Made by a program: the position numbers and the translations under genes
DNA from: Deinococcus ficus
GTDB lineage: Bacteria; Deinococcota; Deinococci; Deinococcales; Deinococcaceae
Direction of reading: 5' to 3'
Assembly: GCF_003444775.1 (NCBI RefSeq)
Contig: NZ_CP021081.1
Coordinates: forward strand, 1,786,001 to 1,850,000
Length of the DNA stretch: 64,000 nucleotides
Part shown: piece by piece, positions 52,471 through 63,247 of the stretch
Layout of the letters: every line of letters starts with the position of its first letter
Numbering within the stretch: position 1 is the first letter of the stretch
Notes under the pieces: model-generated
The model's input: only the letters and a program-made list of their open reading frames with translations
What the model was told of the DNA's origin: nothing
The model's database searches: none

Positions 52471-53931
52471 TCAGTCGCCGCTGACGGGCTGGGGCGTTTC
52501 GACCATGCCGTCGGGGGCGGTGTCACTTACGCCCGCGTCCATGTGGCCGGCGTGGTCGGTCTGCGCGCCGATGCCGTGCGCGGCCCACTTGTCCTCGCGG
52601 CTGTTCAGGCGGTGCTGCACGGAGCCGGGGCGGTGGCGGGACTCGCTGAACTCCTTGGGTTCGATGCTGATCCGCTCGCCTTCCATCAGGCCGTAGATGC
52701 CGCTCTGGCCGGGTTCCTTGCGGACCCAGTCCTCGGGGACGGCCATGTCCGGGCCGGTGTAATCGGTGGGTTCGCTGTACGCGGCGATGTAGCCCTCGAA
52801 GTTGCGCAGGATGAGTTTCTCGGGGCTGTGCGACAGGACGTAGTTGGGCGCGACGGGGATCTTGCCGCCGCCGCCGGGGGCGTCCACGACGTAGGTGGGC
52901 ACGCTGTACCCGCTGGTGTGGCCGCGCAGGCTTTCCATGATCTCCAGGCCCTTGCTGACGGTGGTGCGCAGGTGGCCGGCGCCGTGCACGAGGTCACACT
53001 GGTAGATGTAGTAGGGGCGCACGCGGATCTTCACGAGTTCCCGCACGAGTTTCTGCATGATCACGGCGTGGTCGTTCACGCCGCGCAGCAGCACGCTCTG
53101 GTTGCCGAGGGGCACGCCGGCGCGGGTGAGGCGGTCGCAGGCGTCGGCGACTTCCGGGGTGATTTCCTTGGGGTGGTTCACGTGGATGTTCATCCACAGC
53201 GGGTGGTGTTCGGCCAGGGTGTCGCACAGTTCCTGCGTGACGCGCATGGGCATGAACACCGGGACGCGCGTGCCGATGCGGATGATCTCGATGTGGGGGA
53301 TCTTGCGCAGTTCGGCGAGCAGGCGGCCCAGAACCTTGGGGGCCAGGGTGAGGGGGTCGCCGCCGGAGAGCAGCACGTCGCGCACCTGGGGGGTGTTGCG
53401 CAGGTAGTTCAGCTGCTGCTCGTACTCGGCGGGGTTGAAGGTCTCGGTGGGGTCGCCCACGATGCGGCTGCGGGTGCAGTAGCGGCAGTAGCTGGCGCAC
53501 TGCGTGGTGACGAGCATCAGCACGCGGTCGGGATAGCGGTGCACCAGACCGGGCACGGGGCTGTGCTTGTCCTCGGCCAGGCTGTCTTCCATCATGGACG
53601 TGAACGGCTGGAGTTCTTCCTCGGTGGGAATCACCTGGCGGCGCACGGGGCAGGTGGGGTCCTCGCGGTCCATGAGGCTGGCGAAGTACGGGGTGATGTC
53701 CAGGCGGAAGATGCCCTCGGCGCTCGCGCCCTTGCGTTCACTTTCGGTGAGGACCAGCACTTCCTCGAGTTCGGCGACGCTGTTGATGCGGTTTTTCAGC
53801 TGCCACTTCCAGTCGTACCACTGCTCGTCGGGCACGTCCGCCCATTTGGCGGCGCGGTGGTTGCGCGGGAGCATCAGCTGACTGCGGATGGTGGCCTGCG
53901 GGTGCAGGGCGCGGTCGTCGGATCGGGACAT
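52471..53931 (-). CDS. kamA: Lysine 2,3-aminomutase (KamA/AblA-family radical SAM enzyme)
   Basis: A 486-residue radical SAM enzyme. The cluster motif is CASYCRYC (Cys145, Cys149, Cys152) followed by TRSRIVGDP. PLP is expected on Lys357 in DAPGGGGKIPVAPNY. DVLLSGGDPLTL and RIGTRVPVFMPMRV match KamA rather than the shorter EpmB. It interconverts L-lysine and L-beta-lysine. The C-terminal 70 residues are extra and polar. AGGAGG precedes the ATG. With the aminotransferase downstream and a divergent Lrp regulator it forms a lysine-metabolism locus; beta-lysine could feed degradation or an osmolyte. Confidence 0.92.
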   Translation of the reverse strand: MSRSDDRALHPQATIRSQLMLPRNHRAAKWADVPDEQWYDWKWQLKNRINSVAELEEVLVLTESERKGASAEGIFRLDITPYFASLMDREDPTCPVRRQVIPTEEELQPFTSMMEDSLAEDKHSPVPGLVHRYPDRVLMLVTTQCASYCRYCTRSRIVGDPTETFNPAEYEQQLNYLRNTPQVRDVLLSGGDPLTLAPKVLGRLLAELRKIPHIEIIRIGTRVPVFMPMRVTQELCDTLAEHHPLWMNIHVNHPKEITPEVADACDRLTRAGVPLGNQSVLLRGVNDHAVIMQKLVRELVKIRVRPYYIYQCDLVHGAGHLRTTVSKGLEIMESLRGHTSGYSVPTYVVDAPGGGGKIPVAPNYVLSHSPEKLILRNFEGYIAAYSEPTDYTGPDMAVPEDWVRKEPGQSGIYGLMEGERISIEPKEFSESRHRPGSVQHRLNSREDKWAAHGIGAQTDHAGHMDAGVSDTAPDGMVETPQPVSGD

Positions 53932-54306
53932 GGTTCCTCCTGAGGCGTGAAACGGACGGGGTGAGAAGACGCGGGTGGACGGGATCTGGGCGCGCCGTGG
54001 GCGCCCGGGAGGGGGCGGGCCGCGGCGGGGGTGGGCACATGGGGATACGCCCCTTCAGGGGGAAGCGGCACGTTCGGGGGAAGAGCAGAACGCGGCGCGG
54101 AACGTGTGGGTGGAGACGCAGGACGTATCGCCCTTATTTTCCGGGCTGTCCGGGCCGCTTTGGAATGGCCGGAGCGGGTCGGGGGGTGGGGCCGGCGCCA
54201 CCAGACACACTTCAAATGCCACGTCCCGCCTTTCAATTGATAAGATGCCTTCATTTAAGGGTCAGCCCGGCCCACGCCGCGTGCCCGCCCCCGCCCCCGG
54301 AGACGA
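53932..54306. promoter_or_regulatory. Divergent 375-bp region between kamA and lrp-type gene
   Basis: No gene is supported. Most of it is very G+C-rich, but 54210-54256 is an AT-rich island with CAATTG at its centre (TTTCAATTGATAAGATG). TAAGAT (54241-54246) is a possible -10 for the rightward Lrp gene. TTGAAA on the other strand could be a -35 for kamA. AT-rich DNA of this kind is what Lrp-type regulators favour. I see no lysine-riboswitch-like structure in the kamA leader. Confidence 0.45.
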
Positions 54307-54768
54307 ATGAAACAGAACAGCCACCACCTCGACACCCTGGACCACCGCATCCTTCAGGAACTGCAGCAGGATTCCCGCCTGTCCATGCGGGAACTCGGCC
54401 GCCGTGTGGGCCTTTCCGCGCCCGCCGTGACCGAACGCGTGCGCCGCATGGAGGACGCCGGCGTGATTCTCGGGTACGGCGTGCGCGTCGCGCCCCGGCC
54501 GCTGGGCCGCAACATCACGGCGTTTATCGGCGTGCAGGACAGCGGCCGCAACGACCCGGCCCTGATCCGCTGGGCCGCGAAGCACGACGGGGTGCTCGAA
54601 TGCCACAGCGTCACCGGGGACAACAGCTGCATCCTGAAAGTCGCGCTGCCGGACGTGGGCAGCCTGGAAACGCTGCTGGGCGAACTGATCGGCATGGGCT
54701 TTACCTGCGACACCAGCATCGTGCTCAGCACGCCGCTGGAAGGCAAGCTGCTGCTGCCCTTCAACTAG
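54307..54768 (+). CDS. Lrp/AsnC-family transcription regulator
   Basis: A 153-residue regulator. The helix-turn-helix is LDHRILQELQQDSRLSMRELGRRVGLSAPAVTERVRRMEDAGVI. The RAM ligand domain follows, with ALIRWAAKHDGVLECHSVTGDNSCILKVALPDVGSLETLL and the typical TSIVLSTPLEGK end. It diverges from kamA and the aminotransferase, so lysine or a related amino acid is the likely effector. GGAG lies 4 nt before the ATG. Confidence 0.93.
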   Translation: MKQNSHHLDTLDHRILQELQQDSRLSMRELGRRVGLSAPAVTERVRRMEDAGVILGYGVRVAPRPLGRNITAFIGVQDSGRNDPALIRWAAKHDGVLECHSVTGDNSCILKVALPDVGSLETLLGELIGMGFTCDTSIVLSTPLEGKLLLPFN

Positions 54769-54793
54769 GGGGCAGTTGCGGGCCGCCGGGGTC

Positions 54794-54799
54794 TATGCT
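54794..54799 (+). promoter_or_regulatory. Leaderless-type -10 element (TATGCT)
   Basis: TATGCT lies 5 nt before the ATG of the DinB-like gene, with no Shine-Dalgarno sequence. Confidence 0.6.
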
Positions 54800-54804
54800 G
54801 CGGC

Positions 54805-55269
54805 ATGCACCGTGACCTCGCGGCCCTGTTCGACCGAGACCTCACCAGCCTGATGAACGAGCTGCGCGCCTACCCGGACGAGGCGGGCCTGTGGCGGGTG
54901 CAGGGGGACATCGTGAACCCGGCGGGCACGCTGGCCCTGCACCTGACCGGCAACCTGCGCGCCCTGATCGGCGACGCGCTGGGCGGCGAGCCTTACCGCC
55001 GCGACCGGGACGCGGAGTTCGCCCGGCGGGACGTGCCACGCGCCGAGCTCCTGAGCGAACTGGAGCACACCCGGGACATCGTGGGGCGCACCCTGCGCAG
55101 CCTGGACGACGCGCGCCTGACCCTGCCGCACCCGCACCTGCCGCCCTCGTTCGCGCCGGACACCACCACCGGGGCGTTCCTGCTGCACCTGTACGGCCAC
55201 CTGGGCTGGCACCTGGGGCAGGTGAACTACCACCGCCGGCTCACGGCGGCCCGCCCCGACCAGGGTTAA
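54805..55269 (+). CDS. DinB-family (DUF1572-like) four-helix protein
   Basis: A 154-residue helical protein. The early His in NPAGTLALHLTGNLRALIG, and the C-terminal LHLYGHLGWHLGQVNYHRRL with two His residues, fit the metal-binding triad of the DinB/YfiT fold. Some members are bacillithiol transferases; D. radiodurans makes bacillithiol and has an expanded DinB family, so a detoxification role is possible but inferred. The start is set by TATGCT 5 nt upstream. It converges with trpD and overlaps it by 4 nt. Confidence 0.82.
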   Translation: MHRDLAALFDRDLTSLMNELRAYPDEAGLWRVQGDIVNPAGTLALHLTGNLRALIGDALGGEPYRRDRDAEFARRDVPRAELLSELEHTRDIVGRTLRSLDDARLTLPHPHLPPSFAPDTTTGAFLLHLYGHLGWHLGQVNYHRRLTAARPDQG

Positions 55270-56299
55270 GCCGGGTCCGCGGCGCGGTGCGTGAAGGCCG
55301 CGTACCGCTGCAGCACGTCCCAGCCCTGCCCGCCGCGCATCACCTCGCGGGCCACCTCCACGCCCTCGCGGATGCTGCCCACCTGCCCCACCGTGCGCAG
55401 CGCCGCGCCGGCGTTCAGGGCCACGATGTCCTGCTGCGCGGGCGTGCCCTTCCCGGTCAGCAGGTCCCGGGTGATCTGCGCGTTCTCCTCGGGCGTGCCG
55501 CCCCGCACGGCGTCTTTCGGGTACACGCGCAGGCCCGCCTCCTCCGGGTGAATCACCCGGTCGATCAGCTCGCCGTCCCGCAGGCCGGTCACGGTGTTCG
55601 GGCCGCACACGGTGAACTCGTCCAGGCCGCTGCCGTTCACGACCGTCGCCCCCCGGGCGCCCAGGAGGCGCAGCACGTCCGCGATGGTGTGGGTCAGCTC
55701 CGGGCTGTACACGCCCACCAGCAGGTGCGTGGCGCCGGCCGGGTTGGCGAGCGGGCCCAGGATGTTGAACACCGTGCGGGCCGCGAGGTCCCCGCGCACC
55801 GCCGCGGCGTGCCGCAGGGCCGGGTGGTAGTTGCGGGCGAACATGAACCCGATGCCCAGCTCGTCGATGGCGTCCCGGACGACCTCGGGCGGGGCGTCCA
55901 GGTTCACGCCCAGCATCTCCAGCACGTCGGCACTGCCCGACCGGCTGCTGGCCGCGCGGTTCCCGTGCTTGGCGATGGGCACCCCGGCGCCTGCCAGCAC
56001 GAACACGGTCGTGGTGCTGACGTTGAAGGTGTTCGCGCCGTCCCCGCCGGTCCCGACGACGTCCAGCAGCACGTCGCGCGGGCGGACGTCCAGGGTCAGG
56101 GCGTGCTCGCGCATCACCTGCGCGAAGCCCGCGATCTCCTCGGGCGTCTCCCCCCGAACGCGCAGCGCCGCCAGGGACGCGGCCAGCCGGGCGCTGCTCA
56201 TCTCGCCGCCCATGACCTCCCGCATGAACTGCGTGGCCTGCTCCCGCGTGAGCACGTCCCCGTTCATCAGCCGGGCGTGAATCATGCTCCCCGCTGCGC

Positions 56300-56303
<4 letters not shown>
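55266..56303 (-). CDS. trpD: Anthranilate phosphoribosyltransferase
   Basis: A 345-residue enzyme that joins anthranilate to PRPP, second step of tryptophan synthesis. The PRPP loop [47 protein letters not shown], and the [17 protein letters not shown] hinge are present. The GTG start overlaps the trpG stop (GTGA) and has GGGGA 4 nt upstream; an ATG six codons later (56285) is the alternative. It is downstream of trpG. trpE is not in the window. Confidence 0.95.
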
Positions 56304-56929
<626 letters not shown>

Positions 56930-56963
56930 GCATGTCCTCGGGAAGTGACGGGAAGGCGGAAAC

Positions 56964-57365
56964 TCAGCCCAGCTGGGCGCGGACGCTCTGCACGTAGCCA
57001 CGCCATCGCTCCGCGTCCTCGCCGTCCTCCCACAGGTCCGGCAGTTCACTGTCCGGCCCCAGGGTCCGCTCCAGCGCCTCTCTCGCCTGCGGCACCAGCG
57101 GTTCCAGGGTCGCCCGGTCGGCGCCCTGCACCCAGGCCCGCAGGCCCGCGTCAGTCAGGCCCGCCGTCTCGCCGCTCAGGGCCGCGGCGAGGATTTCCGC
57201 GGCGGCCAGCGCGCGGTGGCCTTCCTCGGCGGCCAGGAAGTCGGTGTCCGGGTCCACGGCCACCTCGAAGGCTTCCACCAGGGCGAATGCACCGTCCTGC
57301 ACGACTTCCTCAGCGAAGGCTGCGCCCACCTCGTTCTCCAGTCCGCCCACGCCCCACACGTTCAT
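56964..57365 (-). CDS. DUF4259-type hypothetical protein
   Basis: A 133-residue acidic protein. [25 protein letters not shown] resembles the M-G-x-W-G-x-G-x-F-x-N-D-x-A start of the DUF4259 family, and [28 protein letters not shown] continues the same pattern. Function is unknown. It lies 34 nt upstream of trpG and 63 nt downstream of the next gene, so cotranscription with trpGD is likely, though a metabolic link is not known. Confidence 0.72.
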   Translation of the reverse strand: MNVWGVGGLENEVGAAFAEEVVQDGAFALVEAFEVAVDPDTDFLAAEEGHRALAAAEILAAALSGETAGLTDAGLRAWVQGADRATLEPLVPQAREALERTLGPDSELPDLWEDGEDAERWRGYVQSVRAQLG

Positions 57366-57428
57366 GCGCCCACCATACGCCCGCCGCGCCCGCCCGGCAG
57401 GAATTCGTCTGAGCCGCCGGTCCGGCCG

Positions 57429-57887
57429 TCAGTCCCAGTGGTTGAACAGCACCTCGGCGCGGGTGCGGGGCCGCCAGTAGCGCACGCTGTACGCCTCCCA
57501 GCCGCCCCCGGCCGGGCCGCTGAGCAGGGCGACGAGTTCCCCGGGTGTCAGGTCCCCGGTCAGCCAGTCGGCGTCGGGAAGGGTGAGCTGGCCGTCGGCG
57601 CTCAGGGCGTCGTGCAGCGGACCGTTCGACGTGAGGTGAAAGGTGGGCGGCAGGCCGAATTCCGGCTCCCGGGTGGATACGGCGGCCACGTGGCCGGTCA
57701 GGAGGGTCCAGCCCAGCGGCCCCCCGAACCGGTCCCGCCACGCTGCCGTGGTGTACGAGGTGGCGCCTGACGCCGGGAGCGGCTCGACGCTCCACCCGTG
57801 ACGGCGGGCCACCCGTTCCAGCGCGGCCTCACCACGGCCGGTCGGGGCGGGACCGCCGCCCCAGCGCTCGTGAACGAGGCGGGTCAT
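57429..57887 (-). CDS. Hypothetical protein (152 aa)
   Basis: I do not recognise this soluble protein. It has RHGWSVEPLPASGATSYTTAAWRDRFGGPLGWTLLTGHVAAVSTREPEFGLPPTF in the middle, and ends in GGWEAYSVRYWRPRTRAEVLFNHWD. The Trp-rich, mixed strand-turn pattern suggests a compact alpha/beta domain. It lies 31 nt downstream of ispG on the same strand. The ATG was chosen over an in-frame TTG seven codons upstream; neither has a clear ribosome-binding site. Confidence 0.62.
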   Translation of the reverse strand: MTRLVHERWGGGPAPTGRGEAALERVARRHGWSVEPLPASGATSYTTAAWRDRFGGPLGWTLLTGHVAAVSTREPEFGLPPTFHLTSNGPLHDALSADGQLTLPDADWLTGDLTPGELVALLSGPAGGGWEAYSVRYWRPRTRAEVLFNHWD

Positions 57888-57917
57888 CACCGGCAGGTCA
57901 GCGCTCAAGGGAGCCGG

Positions 57918-59147
<1,230 letters not shown>

Positions 59148-59154
59148 GCCTCCA

Positions 59155-59160
59155 AGTCTA
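59155..59160 (-). promoter_or_regulatory. Leaderless-type -10 element of ispG (TAGACT)
   Basis: TAGACT on the minus strand, 7 nt before the ispG ATG. The divergent GH13 gene starts about 200 nt away. Confidence 0.65.
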
Positions 59161-59280
59161 CGCGGGGGCTTTCATCTCAACCGTCATCCGGAAGGCGGAG
59201 TGGGGCGCCATGGCCCGGCCCGGTTGACGAACGGCGGGCGGGGCCGCACACTGCTCCTCAAATTCGCAGGCAACGCTTGC

Positions 59281-59333
59281 CGCCTGTCGGCACGACCTCC
59301 CGGGATGACGGGGGCAGGTCGTGCCGACAGGCG
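59281..59333. repeat. 18-bp perfect inverted repeat in the ispG-GH13 gap
   Basis: CGCCTGTCGGCACGACCT and its exact complement (59281-59298 and 59316-59333) flank a 17-nt loop that itself contains CCCGGG and GATGACGGGGG. It ends 24 nt before the GH13 start codon, on the path of that transcript. It is not followed by a T run, so it does not look like an ordinary terminator. It could be a small palindromic repeat of the kind scattered in Deinococcus genomes, or a 5' leader hairpin. Confidence 0.7.
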
Positions 59334-59357
59334 TTTGGGCGGGCACAGGGGGCAGAC

Positions 59358-61175
59358 ATGGGGGAATGGGAACAGGCCACGCAGCACGATCACACGCCGG
59401 GGTACACGGAGCGGCTGGGCGCGCCGCTGGGCAGCACGGTGCGGGTGCGGCTGCGGACCACGCTGCCGGTGCAGGGCGTGGCGCTGAAGGTCGTGCAGGT
59501 CGGGGAGATCGAGACGTTCCACGCCCACGAGGTAAGTGGCCGGGCGGGGCCGGGCCGCTGGTTCGAGGCGGAGCTGCCGCTGCACGACGCGCGGGTGCGG
59601 TACTGCTGGCAGCTGAACGTGCCCGGCGATCACCTGAACCTGACGGCGCTGGGCCTGCACCATGCGCGGCGGGGATTCCGCAGCTGGTTCCAGTACCTGC
59701 CGGGGCACGTGGCGCCCGAGTGGGCGTGGAAGGCGGTGTTCTATCAGGTGTTCCCGGACCGCTTCCGCAACGGCGACCCGGGCAACGACGTGGTGACCGG
59801 GGAGTACGAGTACGAGGGCCGGCCCGTGGAGCACGTGGCGTGGGACACGCCGGTCTCCAAGGAGGGCGACATTCACGCGCATTACGGCGGGGACCTGAAC
59901 GGGGTGACGCAGGCGCTGCCGTACCTGCGGGACCTGGGCGTGACGGCCCTGTGGCTCACGCCGATCTTCGTGTCGCCCAGCAACCACCGGTACGACATCA
60001 GCGACTACCGCCGCGTGGACCCGCACCTGGGTGGAGAGGCCGCCTGGGACGAGCTGGTGCAGTCGGCTGGCGAGGCAGGCATCCGCATCGTGCTGGACGG
60101 GGTGTTCAACCACATGGGCAACGAGAACGCCCTGTTCCGCGCGGCGCTGGAGCGGGAGGACGCCCCGGAACGCCAGCTGTTCACGTGGCGGGACACGCCG
60201 GGCAAACCGCCGTACCACTCGTTCTTCGACGTGCCGACCCTGCCGAAGATCGATTACCGCAACGAGTACGCGGTGCAGGAGTTCTTCAGCGGCGAGGAGA
60301 GCGTGGTGCGGCACTGGTTGCGGCGCGGCGCGGCCGGGTGGCGGCTGGACGTGGCGCACATGATCGGCGGCGGCGGGTCAGACGCGGACAACCTGCCGCT
60401 GCACCGCGCGCTGAAGGCGGCGGCGCGGGAGGAACGGGCCGATGCGTACGTGTTTGGGGAGCGCTTCTACGACCCGGAGCACGCGCTGGACGGCCAGGGC
60501 GAGGACGGCAGCATGAACTACCACGGGTTCGGGCTGCCGGTGATGCAGTGGCTGGCGGGCGCCACGTACTTCGGGGAGCCCAGCCGGATCACCGGCGGGG
60601 AGGTCGCGGAGATCCTGTGGGACGCGTACCACGCCCTGCCGCCCGAGGTGGCGCTCAGCATGTTCAACCTGCTCGAGTCGCATGACATCGGCCGGGCGCA
60701 CTTCCGGGTGGGCGAGGACCGGGTGAAGTTCCGGGCGGCCTTCACGCTGCTGATGGCGTACGCGGGCGTGCCGTGCACGTATTATGGCTCGGAGGTGGGC
60801 CTCTCGCAGTCCCGCGCGGGGAACATGCCGTGGTGCCGTGAGCCGATGCCGTGGGACGAGGCGCAGTGGGACCGCGCGCTGCGTGAGCAGGTGAAGGCCT
60901 TGATCGCGGTGCGGCGGGCCACGCCGGTCCTGCACTCGGGCGCGCTGCGGTTCCTGCACGCCGAGGACGACGCGCTGGCGTTCCTGCGGGAGGTCACGCA
61001 CGCGGACGGCCGCGCGGAGCGGGCGGTGGCGCTCGCCAGCCGCCGCGGCGAGCCGCACCCGGTCACGCTGACCCTGCCGGTGGGAACGTGGCGGGACGCG
61101 CTGAGCGGCGAGACCCTGCAGGGCGGCGCGGTCACGCTGGACGCCTCAGGCGGGCGGCTGCTGGTGAGCGTCTGA
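59358..61175 (+). CDS. GH13 maltodextrin-degrading enzyme (neopullulanase/maltodextrin glucosidase-like)
   Basis: A 605-residue alpha-amylase-family enzyme. An N-terminal beta domain (about residues 1-120) precedes the barrel, which opens AWKAVFYQVFPDRFRNGDPGND, a signature of cyclomaltodextrinase/neopullulanase and MalZ-type enzymes. The catalytic residues are Asp331 (GWRLDVAHM), Glu368 (FGERFY) and Asp443 (LESHDIGRA). LDGVFNHMG and GVPCTYYGSEVG are also present. There is no signal peptide, so it acts on intracellular maltodextrins. GGGGG lies 5 nt before the ATG; the very long frame to its left runs antisense through ispG and is not coding. Confidence 0.9.
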   Translation: MGEWEQATQHDHTPGYTERLGAPLGSTVRVRLRTTLPVQGVALKVVQVGEIETFHAHEVSGRAGPGRWFEAELPLHDARVRYCWQLNVPGDHLNLTALGLHHARRGFRSWFQYLPGHVAPEWAWKAVFYQVFPDRFRNGDPGNDVVTGEYEYEGRPVEHVAWDTPVSKEGDIHAHYGGDLNGVTQALPYLRDLGVTALWLTPIFVSPSNHRYDISDYRRVDPHLGGEAAWDELVQSAGEAGIRIVLDGVFNHMGNENALFRAALEREDAPERQLFTWRDTPGKPPYHSFFDVPTLPKIDYRNEYAVQEFFSGEESVVRHWLRRGAAGWRLDVAHMIGGGGSDADNLPLHRALKAAAREERADAYVFGERFYDPEHALDGQGEDGSMNYHGFGLPVMQWLAGATYFGEPSRITGGEVAEILWDAYHALPPEVALSMFNLLESHDIGRAHFRVGEDRVKFRAAFTLLMAYAGVPCTYYGSEVGLSQSRAGNMPWCREPMPWDEAQWDRALREQVKALIAVRRATPVLHSGALRFLHAEDDALAFLREVTHADGRAERAVALASRRGEPHPVTLTLPVGTWRDALSGETLQGGAVTLDASGGRLLVSV

Positions 61176-61709
61176 GCTGGGCGCGGGGGACGCGTGGGGC
61201 ACGCGGGCGAGCCACGCCGCCGCCTCACGCGGGGTCCGCAGACGCACGAGGCGCAGGTGCGGGTAGGCGGCGGCCTGTGCGGGCGTGTCCCGGCGCCGCC
61301 GCCAGTGCGTGCGGAAAAACCAGCGCACGGGCCCCTCGGGCGAGAGGGCGCCGCGCACCGTTTCGCGGTTGCCGTTCCAGAGTTCCTGCCGGCCCAGCAC
61401 GCGCCGCAGCGTGCGGGTCAGGACGCGCCAGAACACCACCTGCCCCGGGTAGTCCAGCCAGACCAGCGTGTCGGCGTGCGCCCAGCCGATGTCGCGGGCC
61501 TTGCTGTAGTTGCCGTCCATCACCCAGGCGGGCCCGGCGGTAAAGGCCGCAACCCGGGCGCGGAACGAGGCCAGCGGGGCGGGCACCCAGCCGGGCTGGT
61601 GGTACCAGGCGTCCTGCTCGCCGTGCGGCACGGCGAGGGTTCCGGCGAGGGTGCGGGCAAAGGTGGTCTTACCGCTGCCGGTCGTTCCGATTACGATCAC
61701 GCGTTTCAC
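61146..61709 (-). CDS. P-loop nucleotide kinase-like protein (FlaR/topology-modulation type)
   Basis: A 187-residue protein: MKRVIVIGTTGSGKTTFARTLA gives a Walker A loop (residues 8-16). HGEQDAWYHQPGWVPAPLASFRARVAAFTAGPAWVMDGNYSKARDIGWAHADTLVWLDYP follows, the layout of adenylate-kinase-like 'topology modulation' proteins. RTLRRVLGRQELWNGNRET belongs to the lid-like part. It probably phosphorylates a small nucleotide or other substrate; none is established. Its 3' end overlaps the converging GH13 gene by 30 nt. Confidence 0.8.
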   Translation of the reverse strand: MKRVIVIGTTGSGKTTFARTLAGTLAVPHGEQDAWYHQPGWVPAPLASFRARVAAFTAGPAWVMDGNYSKARDIGWAHADTLVWLDYPGQVVFWRVLTRTLRRVLGRQELWNGNRETVRGALSPEGPVRWFFRTHWRRRRDTPAQAAAYPHLRLVRLRTPREAAAWLARVPHASPAPSSDAHQQPPA

Positions 61710-61778
61710 AGCCGGTCAGCAGACCATGGCCGCGCCGGGCGCGCATCCGCGTGATGGCCGAGGGGGCGGCGGGCGCGT

Positions 61779-62117
61779 TCAGGGTTTCAGGCTCTTGATG
61801 TACAGCTGCAGGCTCCGGATCTGGTCGTCGGTGGGGGCCTTGCCGGTCTTGGGCGCGAAGCCCTTGGTGAAGCGCGGCATCATGGGTTTGAGGGTCACGC
61901 CCTTGGGCGTCTTGCCGATCACCAGGGCGGTCTTGAACTGCGCGGGCGTCCAGGTGGCGGCGAGTTTGAGGCTGGGGCCGACCACGCCCTTGGCGTTGGC
62001 GCCGTGGCAGCCGGCGCAGTTGGCGGTGTAGATGGCTTTCCCCGCGGCGGCGCTGGGGGCCGCGCTGGCCACGGTCAGGAGGCTCAGTCCGAGGGCCGTC
62101 AGGGTCAGGAGACGCAT
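61779..62117 (-). CDS. Small secreted c-type cytochrome
   Basis: A 112-residue protein. Residues 1-20 form a signal peptide (LLTLTALGLSLLTVASAA). The heme site is CAGCH (Cys34, Cys37, His38). PMMPRFTKG near residue 77 supplies the distal Met. A single class I cytochrome c domain, soluble in the periplasm after cleavage, probably an electron carrier. The start is set by TATGCT 6 nt upstream and by the signal peptide; the longer in-frame stretch is unlikely. Confidence 0.9.
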   Translation of the reverse strand: MRLLTLTALGLSLLTVASAAPSAAAGKAIYTANCAGCHGANAKGVVGPSLKLAATWTPAQFKTALVIGKTPKGVTLKPMMPRFTKGFAPKTGKAPTDDQIRSLQLYIKSLKP

Positions 62118-62123
62118 GGGCCC

Positions 62124-62129
62124 AGCATA
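62124..62129 (-). promoter_or_regulatory. Leaderless-type -10 element (TATGCT)
   Basis: TATGCT on the minus strand, 6 nt before the cytochrome c ATG; no Shine-Dalgarno sequence. Confidence 0.65.
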
Positions 62130-62225
62130 CCTGACCGACCGGTCAGAGGCCAGCGAACCTGACCGCGCCAGCCCCGGGACGCGCCGCCCGGACGCAGCCG
62201 CTTTGGCGGTACACTGGCGGGCGAC

Positions 62226-62615
<390 letters not shown>

Positions 62616-62630
62616 CCGAAGTCAACCTCA

Positions 62631-62664
62631 GGCGGGCGGAAGGGAGAGTCCCCTTCCGCCCGCC
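62631..62664. terminator. Bidirectional terminator
   Basis: A 14-bp perfect stem (GGCGGGCGGAAGGG / CCCTTCCGCCCGCC) with a 6-nt loop, followed by CTCTTCCGTTTCCTTTT on the plus strand, lies between converging genes. Confidence 0.88.
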
Positions 62665-62680
62665 CTCTTCCGTTTCCTTT

Positions 62681-63142
62681 TCAGGCCAGCACGGCGAAGG
62701 CCAGCCAGCCGATCAGGATGCCCAGCAGCGATCCCACCAGCACCTCCAGGTAGGTGTGGCCCATCAGCACCCGCAGCGGCATGGGCGCGAAGCCCTCGCG
62801 GACCACCGCGCGCAGTTCCTCGATCAGTTCGTTCAGCAGCCGCGCCTGCTGGCCGCTGCTGTGCCGCACGCCGGTCGCGTCGTACATCACGATCAGGGCG
62901 AACACGGCGGTCGCCGCGAACAGCGGGCTGGAAAAGCCCTGCGTGAGGCCCACGCCGGTCGCGAGGGCGGTGACCATGGCGCTGTGGCTGCTGGGCATGC
63001 CGCCCGTCTCGGCAAACACCTCGGGCCGCCAGCGGCGGGTGATCAGCAGCACCAGCAGCACCTTGATGACCTGCGCGGACGTCGAGGCGATCACGGCCGT
63101 CCACAGCCAGCGGTTGTTCAGAAGGTCCAGAAGGTTCGTCAT
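62681..63142 (-). CDS. Divergent PAP2-family (DUF212) membrane protein
   Basis: A 153-residue membrane protein. VFAETGGMPSSHSAMVTALATGVGLTQG carries the PSSHSA motif, and MYDATGVRHSSGQQARLLNELIEEL and MGHTYLEVLVGSLLGILIGWLAF follow as in DUF212 proteins. The last two provide the RHSSG and GH-T-x-x-E positions that correspond to PAP2 phosphatase motifs. It probably dephosphorylates a lipid or isoprenoid phosphate, but activity in DUF212 is unproven. TACACT at 63186-63191 is a likely -10 element with a leader of about 40 nt. Confidence 0.88.
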   Translation of the reverse strand: MTNLLDLLNNRWLWTAVIASTSAQVIKVLLVLLITRRWRPEVFAETGGMPSSHSAMVTALATGVGLTQGFSSPLFAATAVFALIVMYDATGVRHSSGQQARLLNELIEELRAVVREGFAPMPLRVLMGHTYLEVLVGSLLGILIGWLAFAVLA

Positions 63143-63247
63143 AGGGTCAGTGGAGGGGAGGCGGGGCGCCCCCGGGGGTCCGGTCAGTGTAGCGGCCGTC
63201 CGGCCCCGGAGGTGCGGGCCGGACGGGTGGGGGGGCGGGACGTCAGC

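Noticed and set aside
53932..54306. Lysine riboswitch upstream of kamA
   Set aside because: No run of conserved helices or the typical leader length before the kamA ribosome-binding site could be traced; regulation through the divergent Lrp protein is the simpler reading.
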